Below are positions 53,518 through 64,000 of a DNA stretch of 64,000 bases, piece by piece. This DNA comes from Dipylidium caninum. Its lineage: Eukaryota; Platyhelminthes; Cestoda; Cyclophyllidea; Dipylidiidae. The notes below the pieces were generated by a model, which worked only from the letters and a program-made list of their open reading frames with translations, did not search any database and was not told the origin of the DNA. Each line of letters begins with the position of its first letter. Position 1 is the first letter of the stretch. The stretch is from positions 1,550,001 through 1,614,000 of the forward strand of contig QEYB01000180.1 of assembly GCA_017562135.1 (NCBI GenBank). The letters run 5' to 3'. The position numbers were made by a program, and so were the translations under genes.

Positions 53518-53883
53518 CTAGTGCAAAGGTGTCCATCTTTCATGGGTCTTAGGTTTCGGGGACCGTGGAGGTAGGTCATAATCAAAATAGTCGCCAGTGA
53601 AGGTGGCTGTCTGTTGAAGATGCGCACATGGGTGCTTTTTCAGTTTCTCTGGCAGGCAAAGTGTCTCGCCGAAGGTTACCACAAAGTGGAGGCGGTGCTT
53701 TGTAAAAGGGTCAAACCTTTCATCGCGTGATGGGCTATCGCCTAATTCTCGAAGTCTAGACTGCAACATTAGTTCTAATACTTTGTTAATTACTTCGCCA
53801 CTTCTGAACGTGTACTTTAAGCCCTCGTAGTTGGGGAATTTTTGGAACGATCTGAGGTGTTCAACATGAGTTAATCTTTTCAT
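53518..53883 (-). CDS. hypothetical 121-residue protein
   Basis: An uninterrupted frame from ATG at 53883 to the stop at 53518. The product starts MKRLTHVEHLRSFQKFPNYE and ends PPRSPKPKTHERWTPLH; it is basic, has no signal peptide or membrane segment, and has one central stretch with alternating hydrophobic residues (LHFVVTFGETLCLPEKL). I recognise no family. It faces the 3' end of the preceding gene across about 190 bases. It may be a complete small gene or a terminal exon. Confidence 0.4.
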   Translation of the reverse strand: MKRLTHVEHLRSFQKFPNYEGLKYTFRSGEVINKVLELMLQSRLRELGDSPSRDERFDPFTKHRLHFVVTFGETLCLPEKLKKHPCAHLQQTATFTGDYFDYDLPPRSPKPKTHERWTPLH

Positions 53884-55489
53884 CCCGACTCATATTATTA
53901 AGACTTAAGAGAAAATTCGATTCCCTAACGTAATCGTTAGAAAAACATAATATTTTAAGTATTCGCTGTCATCGTTGGTTTCATGAATACGGGAAAATAT
54001 TTTTAGAGTATAAGCACTGTCTTTATGTAAGGCTGCTAAACCCACACTCTCGTAACTTCATCGTGGTCATTTAAAGCGTACTACTTGGGTATCGTTCCTG
54101 TTACTTCATGGTGTGACTGTGCTTGGACTTGGGCAATCGAACACAGCGTAAAAACTTCCCCTCTATCACGGAGTCCCCGTTAAACAGACTGAAATCGAGA
54201 ATCTATAACGGTGGTAGGCTTCGTCAATGTGCGCAAGAGTAGAGACGTTTCAGGTGTTGGGATGTTTTTTTCCCTACTGCCTGCGTAGGGACAGATGCTC
54301 TTACCCACTGCAATTGCTATACATACAGATGGGGTTCGCGTCTATCTCCCAGGTTTAACAACCACTATTTAGACTTTTCGTCAAGAATTTACATTTTCCA
54401 ACGATGAAGGACAACTGACTTAACATTTTCCTTCGTCGTTGGATTTTAAGAAATAACGTCTTTTTCCCCAGCCATGAACATTCCTCGCCGAAACTGTTAG
54501 CGTTCTGCTAGGAATGGCAGCTACTTATGTTCTGCCAAAATCGGTCCTGTCAGTTGGCTCAGCGTATAGGCGGCCAGTAAGCCTGTGTGCAAAGGGAATG
54601 CTGAGTCGTCCTTCCCAGATCAAAGATAAAACCAAACTTCTTCCCAATTGTTTACCATTTTATTATGGCAAAAGGGTCATGACAAACTCGAACACACTAC
54701 TTTCGAAACACTTAAGAATTCTGCTCAATATGGACGTCCTAGGCTACTTATCATTAAAATCGATTAGCTTAAATGAAAAAATGGTTTTGTTCCCTGACAA
54801 GTTCAATTAGCTCGGTTCAACAGGAGATTCCATATTCATATAAGGAATGGAATTTAGGCTAAGGAAATATAATAATTGATCATGGCGCGGAAAACTCAGA
54901 ATGGAGGGATGTATGCTTGCCTTCGACAGGGTATTTTTTTTCAGATTGCTAACAGATCCCAAGAGGATTTATTTAGATTAAAAGCATTGAGCCTCTCTTA
55001 AATAATTTCGCACACTTAGAAGAGTAAATTTGAAACTAACGCGACAATTTCCACACATGCACATTTGTGGTGGATGTATTAAAGTATTAATAAATGCTTC
55101 TTCCACTTTGAGTCAACTAATTGAAATCTATGTGGTGTATTGGAATGGGATACATTAATAAATAGAGAGTAGTTATCCTCGGAACGCAAATCACTGACTA
55201 GAGCGATGTTCGCGACAGAAAGGTTTCAATAAAGCAAGAAGAATAGCCCTAAAAATACCTAATTATTTATTATTGACTTTGAACACGCTTTTCTATATGA
55301 GGTTGACGTGCTTTACTATGTGACTTCCAGGCCAGTTAAGATTTTTCATCTTAATTTTTTTGCTGCAAAACACATCTGTTTGGAAAGAATTACTACTAAC
55401 AAACGAGAGACGTGTAGGTCGCGTTAGGCATCATCAACGTTATCAATATTCGTGCACGCGCGCTTTTTTAAATGTACCGCGACTCCTCG
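53884..55489. other. AT-rich intergenic stretch
   Basis: About 1.6 kb between the hypothetical minus-strand ORF and the DPH7 start. A 98-codon frame at 54514-54810 (+) has no recognisable motif and no support from splice sites. I see no RNA gene. Confidence 0.5.
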
Positions 55490-57092
55490 ATGGGTGTTCC
55501 CATCAGGTTCTCCGAAATAGCGTCATATACCTGCAAGCTCCACACGGATGCTGTAGAATTTTCACCTTGTGGAACCAAGCGTTAGTTGGATCCTACGAAC
55601 TTAAGGAGGTAATCCGAGTTCAGTCTGTTATTTTGACACACTAATCACACCACGAAATCTTCGATGTGGCTGAGCGAATTAGCCAACTTTTTCGGAACAG
55701 TGTTTAATTTCCTTGATAGGCCCCAACAACCTACGTTACTAATGGAGGTTATTTGGGTTGCAGTAGAGGATGTCGTGAAAATGCTTATTGTAAATTCTGA
55801 ACTCATATTTTGGAACACATTTTTAACTAAATACTACCGGTTATTGCCTTCATTTAGACGACTGGTGAGCGCTTCGGCCAGCTTGTTAAATTTGAAATAC
55901 GCGGAAAGGAAGTAGAGAAGTCTTTCACACTTACTACTCCTGGAATTCTTGACTTGTGCTGGATAAACGCCGATCTATGCCTATCCTCAACAAGCTCTGG
56001 GAAAATTTACACGATCCGGTCCTCGCCACATACTCTAGCGATCGAAAAAATAATGTCTATTTCCCAGGATTCACTTCTTTCGACTGACTCTAACAACTCG
56101 AAGTATGATCAAATTAGTTACTGTTGAAAGGTAAAGGATAGTCACTGCTGATAAAACCGGAAATGTTTATATCTGTTGCCTGGAAAATGGTGTCATTGAT
56201 TCTTGGAAAGCTCATGAGTTCGAGCCATGGTGCGTGAGGTTTCACCGGAACGACAATAATTTGATTCTCTCTGGTGGTGATGATTGTGTCGCCCGTGTTT
56301 GGGATCAACGCGTCGGTTTCTCTAAATGCGTATCTAGTAGAGGGTATGTTTGTTTCCTCGGTCTTTTAACTTGGTGTACTTAATTTACGTTATTTTAGGC
56401 ACAGTATGGGTGTTTGTAGCCTTTCGGATATCCCAAGGCATTGTCATTTGATTTCCACAGGTTGGTACGTCATATTTCGATTTAATGACTTGTATCTAAA
56501 TTAACACTTAGGGAAAGAAGGCTAATAATTTATTCCATGGGACCCGGTTTTGCTAAACAATTGCGTGTATGCAATGCTATTCTGAATACTTGCACATTTA
56601 GACAGATTTATATACAGTCATTATATCTTCTTGCTATTGATCGAAATTGCTTTTGATAACTAACATTCCTCGTCAATGTCCGCTCTACACATCATTACTA
56701 CGTTGATAAAAAAATACATCCGTAGCTTTGATGAAAAAGTACGTATATGGGACCTCCGCAGCAGTTGTGGCGTTGGCGGACCTGCCGTCTTGTGCCAAAG
56801 TCCGGGTGGCGGTGTGTGGCGTCATAAGTGGTCACCGAATGGGGATAAACTCTTGATGGCCTGTATGCATGCTGGTTTCGCCGTCGCTCGGATGCCCTCC
56901 GACTTCAACTCAGTGTCGTCGGGACGGTTGGTTTCTACGCCTGATTTTTATCGTCCTTCCGCCAAACTAGCTTACGGCATCGCCTGGCGAATTGATGCTT
57001 GTACGACAGAGCAGGGTTTTGAAGCGCTTCTTGCTACTTGCTCATTTTACGATAACTGCGTCTCATTTGCCATCTGTACAGACTCAGTCTAG
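55490..57092 (+). CDS. DPH7: DPH7 (WDR85), diphthine methylesterase-like WD protein, frameshifted first exon
   Basis: Cytosolic WD-repeat enzyme of diphthamide synthesis on EF2, removing the methyl ester from methylated diphthine. The ATG at 55490 gives MGVPIRFSEIASYTCKLHTD and then AVEFSP, matching the family N-terminus; the family continues with a CGTYQL-like block, which is present as LVGSYELKE but in another frame, ending at 55608. Later exons are in phase: 55858-56102 (FGQLVKFEIRG, GILDLCW), 56137 to about 56343 (ADKTGNVYICC, HEFEPWCVRFH, LSGGDDCVARVWDQR), about 56400-56462 (HSMGVCSL) and about 56720-57092 (SFDEKVRIWDLRSS, GGGVWRHKWSPNGDKLLMAC, LLATCSFYDN). The intron 56103-56136 has only 34 nt. 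One base appears missing between 55567 and 55570. Confidence 0.85.
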
Positions 57093-57386
57093 ATTTTCTT
57101 CATGTATGGGTATTCGTTTACAATTTGAAAGTTCAATTCCGTTCCCTTCCTTTTTGTTTTCCTTATATTGCAGGATGTAGTCTTGGTGTAAGAGTTCTTT
57201 AAGCAATACGAGAGCTAACCCAGCATCCGACCCAAGACCCAACAGTGGGATCATACTTCGGTCCTGTTGCTCTTGTGGATTGGCTGGGCCTTTCTGATTG
57301 GTTGAGTACGACGACCAATGGGTAGGCTCCGCAGTTGTTTACGCTAGGCTAGTACCGCGGCATCTCAGTGGTATTTTACAAAAGTC

Positions 57387-58463
57387 ATGCATCTTGTACA
57401 TATGCAATTTTGCTTCATGATTTGGGTCATTATCTTGGCAATAAATGCCCATGGCAAAATTCTAACCGCTGGTTCTAGTGAATGGGGCACACTCTGCAAA
57501 TTAGGAACGTCGGACTTTCAGCCGGAGAGCATGGAACAGCCAGGACAGCCGTTATCTCTGTTTCCGGGCCTGCACAACCTAGATAGGTGGCATAAGCCCA
57601 CTCATAGACCATGCTGCTTTCCGCGGACCTGGGAGTCGGATTTCATCGTTCAAACGCGACGCATCGGTCGCCGGCCACGAATTGATCGCTGTTTGTATCG
57701 CATACGTCGAAACGACACTAGTCCTCCTACTATCGAAGCAGTGATGGTAATTGGGCAAACTGTGCTTTCCACCAGCTTTTGTGAAGAGTGGAGAGGACCT
57801 CACTTAGAAGTATGCCCTAAAGATGAAAGAGAGTGTCTTCACACGCCTTATTTGGGTGAACCGAGATGCATTTCGGAGGAAAATGGGTTCTACTTTGTTC
57901 TCGGTGCTGAATCATCACCCAAAGAAATGTGGTTTACCGATGCGAGAATCCCAACTGGCGGAGTTAAGCGTCATGTTTATACGTTTTCTCGAAAGTACGA
58001 AGTCTGTCGTCTGGAGCGCTATCAGGTCCTCATTGGCCAATATGTTGACTCAAAAAATAATTGTCGTATGATGTTTCTCATGGACCAGCTATTTATCCCG
58101 AGCCCCGGGACTTTCAATGTCAATTTTGAGTATGATATCTTAGACGGTATGTTTCGTTGTTAGTACGAACTTCAGTGACGTACGACTCTAGAATCCGCAA
58201 CAGTAAAAGCAGGATGAGTTGCTCATTCCTCATTTCTTTTAACCATTTCTGCTATACTAAGACTAGTATGTACGTTTCATCCTTGATAAAAGTTTGGTTT
58301 TCCCTCGTTAGGTCGAGATTTTACAAGGATCTGCATTTTAAATGGTGGGGTATTTGCAATGGCAACTATTAGGGTGGTCATATGTCTACTTACTATGTCG
58401 TCTCCAAAATATGGCAAAAATACCGGGATGTCAATTAGAACGCGAAAGAGAATAAAAATCTAG
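57387..58463 (+). CDS. unrecognised secreted or membrane protein, Cys-rich
   Basis: The ATG at 57387 begins a hydrophobic leader (MQFCFMIWVIILAINAHG) typical of a signal peptide. The first exon is open to a donor GTATGT at 58147; the acceptor at 58311 (TCGTTAG) restores phase, adding RDFTRICILNGGVFAMATIR and a stop at 58461-58463. The product has about 300 residues, about a dozen cysteines in the extracellular part, one N-glycosylation site (NDT), and a moderately hydrophobic stretch near the end. There is no family I recognise. Its 3' end lies 60 bases from that of XPNPEP3 in tail-to-tail orientation. A secreted flatworm protein is one possibility. Confidence 0.6.
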
Positions 58464-58523
58464 TGAAAAACAATTCTACAAGGTTTGCGTCAATCGTATA
58501 TACAGAATTTAAAAAGCTTGTTC

Positions 58524-60060
58524 TCAAAAGCATCTGTTTTTACCAATGGAACCGACTAGTGATTCAAGATCGGTAGTCTTGAAAGGCACACAGTCATTCA
58601 GTTTTTCGGCCTTCCCTTCGGCAGTAAAAACATAGTCGTCTTCAAGTCGTGATCCTGTGCCAAGGAATTCTTCAGGAACCGTTAATTTTCCGCCTTCTGC
58701 CGGAAAGTATATTCCAGGCTCTAAAGGAAAAACCATTCCAGGCTCAAAGTTGCGACTATAGGAGATACTGGCTGTATCGTGAACATCGAGCCCGAGATAG
58801 TGGCCAACATGATGCGGACAGATGTAGGAGCCTACCTATATAGGAAAAAGGATAAGAAATACACCATAAAATACTTGCGCAAAATCACCGTTATTGATAT
58901 TTAACACCTTTTCCTCGTTAAGATAGTACGATAGTCGTTCAACCATCACATCATAGAGCTTTTGCAGGCTTGATTCCGGATTGGCAGCCTTTTGGCAGTC
59001 GAGTTGCACCTGGACCAGAACTTCATGCAACAATCGCTGGTGTCGCGAAAAGCGTCCTACTTGAAATATATTAAGCATGTAGTTACCATTTACCATTTAT
59101 AGGCCAAGTTCTAGAAATATCGGCGCTATAACCTTCGACACTACAGCCAATATCCATTAGTACTAACTGGCCATCTTTTACACATTCCGAATTTTGTAAA
59201 TAGTGAATTATATTAGCTCGATTACCGCCGGCGACGACAGCAGGATAGCTAAGCTCGCTCCCCATCAATCGAGACTCGAATTCAAATCGTGCGGCAAGTT
59301 CAGATTCTTTTATGCCTGGATAAGCTGATTCCATAGTTTTCTTCAAGGCTACGGATGTCAGCTCCACGGCCCTTCTCATCAAATGCAGTTCTGATTTAGA
59401 TTTTATTAACCTTAGTTCATCAATCAAAGGATTTGGGTTTCGTAAATTTGAATTCGATAGTTGGCTTTCGGCAAACCTGTCTGAAACAATTGAGTATATA
59501 GAGCGATTTATCGGTGCCCTTTCTTTCGACCTAACGACAAAAGGAGTACTGAACCAGAATAAGTCGCCAGAAGGAGAAAGGTCGCTTATTGCCATTTGAA
59601 GATATTTGGAAAAAAAATCGAGTGGAAGTGCGCAATTAATCCCTGTAGTGCGAATCGCAGCATCAGTGCCCATAGTTGGCCCATCCCAAAGCGCATCTCG
59701 TGGATTCCGCTCTTCAACGAATAGACGAGGAGTAAAGTCGACGTTATCGGTTGATTTAAGGGCAATTTCAAAGACAAGGAGGGCATTCGGTTCGTTAATT
59801 CCGGTGAGGTATCGAAAATATGAATCCTGACGAAACGGATATGGAACGTGAAGGGAGCTATAGTGGAGTTCGGCCGCGGGAATAATTACCAAGTGACGTG
59901 AGGCAGACTTTTCCTGAGGCGAGCGTTGAAAAGCAATTTTTTGGACAAATCTCGACCGACGTGTATTATACTCCTGTATAGGGACGGAAGTAAGACAAGA
60001 ACAAAGGCTCGAAGTTGATCTCAAAAACGTGGAAAACAAAACAAAGGTCGGTGTTCTCAT
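58524..60060 (-). CDS. XPNPEP3: XPNPEP3-type aminopeptidase P (M24B), probably mitochondrial
   Basis: Dinuclear metal (Mn) peptidase that removes N-terminal residues before proline; the mammalian enzyme acts in mitochondria and processes proteins after presequence cleavage. Exons on the minus strand: 60060-59094, 59056-58875 and 58835-58524. The start at 60060 gives a short Ser/Arg-rich leader without acids, consistent with import. The N-terminal domain has PYPFRQDSYFRYLTG. The pita-bread domain has PAVVAGGNRANIIHY, LMDIGCSVEGYSADISRTWP (two metal Asp), CPHHVGHYLGLDVHD (metal His), EPGIY and LEDDYVF (metal Glu). All five metal ligands are present. The middle intron is only 37 nt. Confidence 0.93.
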
Positions 60061-61292
60061 CTACAAGAAAGGTTTGTTACCGAAGATTGAATTTAAACAA
60101 CCTATTGGACAATTTTTTAATAGCATGCCCAAACATTGGTGGTAGTTAACCGAAATAATAGGTAAGTGGTGCTAGATTTACAAATACCACAGAGGTTTGT
60201 GGTTGCAATAGAAGCGGGATTCATTTTTGCATATTGAAACCGAGTTAAGGTAATAGTATTGGAGTAGTAAAAGCTGCGACATCAAAGAACCGATGTGCAG
60301 GGCTCAAGAATGGATTTTGTCAAAAGAAAAACAAGCATTGGCAAATATATGATAAGTACCGTGGGCGAAACCTACTGGTGAAGTGAATATGGTAGAAACG
60401 AAGTTATTTAAGAGAAACTCAAGTTCTCCTAAAGCCATAAAAATACCTACGTAGGAGTTAGTCGGCCTACGTGCGATCCACGTGACAGCACAAGAGAGCC
60501 GCCATTGGTCAATAACGCACATAACCTTAATTGAATCAATATCTGACGTTTTTGTGTGAACCGAATAAGCGACAAATTATTAGTTTGCATTGGGTGAAAC
60601 AAATATTTTTAAGGATATAATACCAATGTCTAGATATTGTAGAATGTTCAGTGAACAAGGAAGTTACCGGTATTTTAATACTGCGAAAGATTATCTATTA
60701 GTGACATATTGATACTGCCTCGATTTAATAGCATATCTTTGAAACCATGTTTAGAATAGACCCAACACGCGCTCCAAGGTAGGCTTATGGTATGCTGCTG
60801 TAGTCCTCTTATTTTCACGAGAAATACTGTGCTCTGGTTTTTCGTAGATTCCGGCAAATTCAATAAATGATTTGAGTGCACCGCTTTGTTCCATTGAGCG
60901 GCGAAATTTGCTCAGTGGCATATGGTCTTCAATGAACTTCCGTCTTACGGCACAATTAGCTACGTTAGGCAGCACCGCCTAAGTGTAACTTGGAATTCGA
61001 GCAAAATCTTAAGTCTTAGAAAAATTTGGAAGCCGTAAGTCGCATTTTAAATACCTTTAGCCGATACGGGTTTCATCGGATTTTGCACAAAGCTCATTTC
61101 ATCGTATGCTTAACCCCTGCACTGCTCGAATTCCGCCTCGTTGTAATTCAAAACGACGGCACAAATTTTATGATTTCGAGTGCCGGATGAAAAAGATAAT
61201 GTATTCTCTTTATTCGGTTGACTTTCTGACCTTCAATTAGTTTACAACTACCAAAAAGCTATCGCAGCGCTGCCCATTTACTTTGAATTATC
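60061..61292. other. intergenic stretch between XPNPEP3 and the pyruvate-kinase-like gene
   Basis: These two genes diverge from this 1.2-kb stretch, so it should hold both promoters. A 74-codon frame from ATG at 60975 to 60751 on the minus strand (MLPNVANCAVRRKFIEDHMP and onward) looks somewhat protein-like, but I cannot name it or support it with splice sites. Confidence 0.4.
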
Positions 61293-63116
61293 GTGCCGAT
61301 GGGTACAGTTGCTCCGGTCGCAATAAATGCTTCCACGTTGGGAACAAATAATATCATAAATGATATGTCTAATGGTACGGGTGGTCATGTTCTGGCTGCA
61401 AAACCAACCTCTCATTTAAGCTATATGTCCCAGCTAGACATTGACCAGGTTGCTAACAATGTTCGACTAACTTCTATTGGATGCACGTTGGGTATGTTAG
61501 ATAATTTGCTCCAACCCTCTTAGGAAAGTCGTGGACGTCCAAGGGGGAACTTATTAGAATGATCGACGCTGGAATGAATATATTGGTTATCAATCCAGGC
61601 ATGGTGACGAGGACTATCTGTAAGGAAGTCATAAAATATGTTCGTACACTCGAAGAAGAGTCCAATTATGAGCGCCTTATAAGCATCGCATTCGATATGA
61701 CTGGAGCTCCAGTTCGTACGGGAACATTCAAAGAAGTTATCAATATGTTATTTCTAACGTTTAACTAAGGGACCTTCATATGAGGCCACTTTGATAGAGG
61801 GTACTCATATTACATTGACCTTAGATGAACAATACAAGTTCAACTGTACAAAGGATCTAATTTTCATAGACACGCAATTCTTCCCCAAACTTATTTATTC
61901 CCTTCGTAAAGGCGATCGAATTTATCTTGATGACGGACAAATTATTCTTATTGTTAGAGATATTGGCTTTGACACTATCACCTGCATAGTGGAGGAAGGA
62001 GGTAAGTCTTTGCCTAAATTTTCGCCGAATTACAGGTTTACTTGGGAATTTTAAATGTGTTACACTTCCTCATAATCGACTTAATCAAGAATCCTTATAT
62101 ACAAGATATATGGAGGATCTTAAATTTGCTACTGAGTGCGGAGTAATTTTTTTGTTTCTAATGCAAGTTCAAAAGGTTGACTTTGTATTTACAAATTTCG
62201 CTGATAATGGGGATATGATCAAAGAAACTCGGCTCAATATTTCCGAAACTACCAAGGTATTTGCGAAGATAATGACCCGAGAATCAGTCAAAAAGTAAGG
62301 CTCGATTGGTACATCTCATAGCATAGCCTTCGAGAACTCATAGCCGCTTCAGATGGTCTTTTGATCTGTCGTAGCGGCTTGGCTATGCACTATCATCCTG
62401 AGAGAGTTTTCAAATTACAGAAATTTATCATTGGTCATTGTAACGTAGCGGAAAAGCCCGTGTTTGTAACAGGGCAGTTAGTCGAATCGATGATTCACAG
62501 GCCGAGGCCGACGCGTGCTGAAGCCTCTGATATTGCAAATGCCGTACTTGATGGAGTTGATGGTCTTTTATTAACGATTGAAACATCCTGGGGTATGCAT
62601 CCATTCGATACCGTCGATGTTGTCGATAATGTAAGTTGGAACTTATTCTTTAGAACACTTTCTGATTTAAGGTTTGTCGTGAAGCAGAGCGTGTTATTTC
62701 TCATGATATTTCCCGGGCCGAGCTGAATTACTCTCGATTAATGCGCGGCAAGGCTAACGCGGCTATAAAAAATGTGACCGGCGCCTCTGCTGTGGAAGCA
62801 GCAGACAGTTGTGGTGCATCTGCGATATTCGTGGTAACTACAACAGGAATGTAAGTTTAAAATAAATTACCACGACTTAACTCTTAGAACATGTGCTTAT
62901 TATTTTAATGCAATCGACTTGGTCAAAAAAAACTGTTTCATTCCTTCTACCTTCCGAAAAATTATCTGAAGTGGGTTGCGGTGTTTGTCATTTCAGGTCA
63001 GCCATGTCCATTGCCATGTTGAGGCCATCCTGTGTGGTGATTGCAATTACCGTTGACATTGCTGTGGCCCGTTATTGTCTGGCCTATCGAAGTTTGCACC
63101 CATATCTCTACACCGG
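61293..63116 (+). CDS. pyruvate-kinase-like protein with degraded active site, 3' partial
   Basis: The fold matches pyruvate kinase along its length. Exons: 61293-61491, 61524-61735, 61770-61999, about 62039-62142, 62176-62294, 62327 to about 62629, about 62672-62850, about 62998-63116 (donor GTGAGT). Introns of 32, 34, 33 and 32 nt separate several of them. Conserved blocks include MIDAGMNI, RPTRAEASDIANAVLDG and ASDGLLICR. Catalytic positions are changed: human PKM R73 is Val (61586-61588), S77 Gly, E272 Met (62272-62274), D296 Gly (62376-62378), T328 Gly (62472-62474). K270, N75 and R120 equivalents remain. The signature around the catalytic lysine is therefore lost. No stop or frameshift is seen, so it looks like a maintained gene without kinase activity. 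The C-terminal exon is not found in the window. Confidence 0.85.
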
Positions 63117-64000
63117 TGAGTAAGTATGTATTTACTTTGTCGCCAGACTGGCCCACCAGTTCGGGAACTTAAAACTAAACATTAAACTTGGTCGAAGGGC
63201 ACCGGTAGAACGTCAACATCTGAATTCTATGCATTGAAAGTCGTATCCTTTTAATAGTGACAAATTACTAGTGTGATCTTTGATTCACTGAAATCACGTC
63301 GCAATCGTCCACGCCTGTTTCACGCCCTCCTGCTCTAAAGACTATTTATAATCAGATCCTTGAAGACTATTCTGACCACTGATTTATTGCGAAAGATCAC
63401 ATCTGACTACCTTCTGTTTGTTATCCTTTTTACAAATGATACCTCTTGATGGGATAGTGATGGTGGGTGGTTAACTGCATTTTATGTGGTTCTGAACCCC
63501 TCCGACTTGCCAAATGCGTAGTTGCCTGGTTTTCCAGGTTTAACTGGGAAAGTTCGATCTTTTTGATTGTATTTGAGATACTCTGGCTGTGATTTGTCAT
63601 GAGAACTTCGCACCCCTAGGAGGGGAGTTATCCTTTATTCAAAAGCAATAAATATAACTAAAAGTCTCTGTCACACACGCAATTTCTCACCCTTCTCTCC
63701 GAGGCTGACTTCTTATTTTAACGGCAAATCGGCAAAGTGCCAGCGCACCATAGGGACGTGTCCGTCTGTTTATATTCACTAATTATCCTTGAAAATCCTA
63801 AAATTTATCGTTGCGAAGTACCTGGTGCTGGCACAGACGTAAACGCGCTTTCGGTGGTGAGCCCTCGCATGTGGTGAAAAACGGTCCCTACTTTTTGGAG
63901 CGGAGGGCTGTGGCACCACCTTCTGCTCCCCATCAGCAAACAACGGCTTGGGCGTTTAGGTCGTGGTGGGGGGTGTATTTCACAAACCCAACCTCACTGC
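63117..64000. other. right-edge sequence, presumably intron of the pyruvate-kinase-like gene
   Basis: The preceding exon ends with a donor (GTGAGTAAG) and the last 50-60 residues of the kinase fold are still missing. I could not find them in these 880 bases, so the stretch is probably intron with the last exon beyond the window. Confidence 0.45.

Noticed and set aside
54514..54810. 98-codon plus-strand open frame
   Set aside because: No motif, no splice links, AT-rich flanks on both sides.
55360..55644. 94-codon plus-strand frame overlapping the DPH7 first exon
   Set aside because: Only its end (LVGSYELKE) matches the family; the upstream part lacks similarity, and the family N-terminus is in the other frame.
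1..64000. CRISPR arrays, bacterial operons, rRNA genes, reverse-transcriptase motifs
   Set aside because: None seen on either strand; the genes have spliceosomal introns and animal domain architectures.

Overview
This is a eukaryotic nuclear window. It holds intron-rich metazoan genes on both strands in the standard code, with many very short introns (about 29-40 nt) beside introns of about 70-80 nt and a few of 0.7-1.4 kb. That mixture, together with the gene content, fits a parasitic flatworm, most likely a cestode. The organism assignment is inference; the gene identities rest on motifs read in the translations.

Layout. 1-7564 (+): most of NUP98-NUP96, with its start off the left edge; the FG repeats, the autoproteolytic HFS site and the NUP96 scaffold are all visible. 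8051-17223 (-): NUP210/gp210, from signal peptide to C-terminal membrane anchor and tail, convergent with NUP98. 17921-29478, possibly to 30022 (+): a KDM5/JARID1-type protein with JmjN, ARID, three PHD fingers, JmjC, C5HC2 and PLU-1 regions; a decayed mariner transposase lies in one of its introns. 30500-33515 (-): mitochondrial lipoyl synthase. 33860 to about 37100 (-): GCNA-like SprT metalloprotease with a serine-rich acidic N-terminal region.

From about 37.1 to 49.8 kb I recognise no gene; GC and CpG rise strongly there, with several perfect hairpins. About 49806-53333 (+) is an unrecognised gene built from long open exons. 53518-53883 (-) is a 121-codon hypothetical ORF. 55490-57092 (+): DPH7 (diphthamide synthesis WD-repeat protein), apparently carrying a 1-nt frameshift in its first exon. 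57387-58463 (+): an unrecognised secreted or membrane protein of two exons. 58524-60060 (-): XPNPEP3-type aminopeptidase P. 61293 to about 63116 and probably beyond the window (+): a pyruvate-kinase-like gene whose catalytic residues are largely replaced.

The most notable observations are two predicted pseudoenzymes in otherwise well conserved folds. In KDM5 the first Fe(II)-binding histidine of JmjC (HxE) reads as serine. In the pyruvate-kinase-like gene the positions equivalent to human PKM R73, E272, D296 and T328 are Val, Met, Gly and Gly. The genes do not form a pathway. The only functional pairing is the convergent NUP98-96 and NUP210 loci, both nuclear pore components; KDM5 and GCNA are chromatin or germline-related, LIAS and XPNPEP3 mitochondrial.
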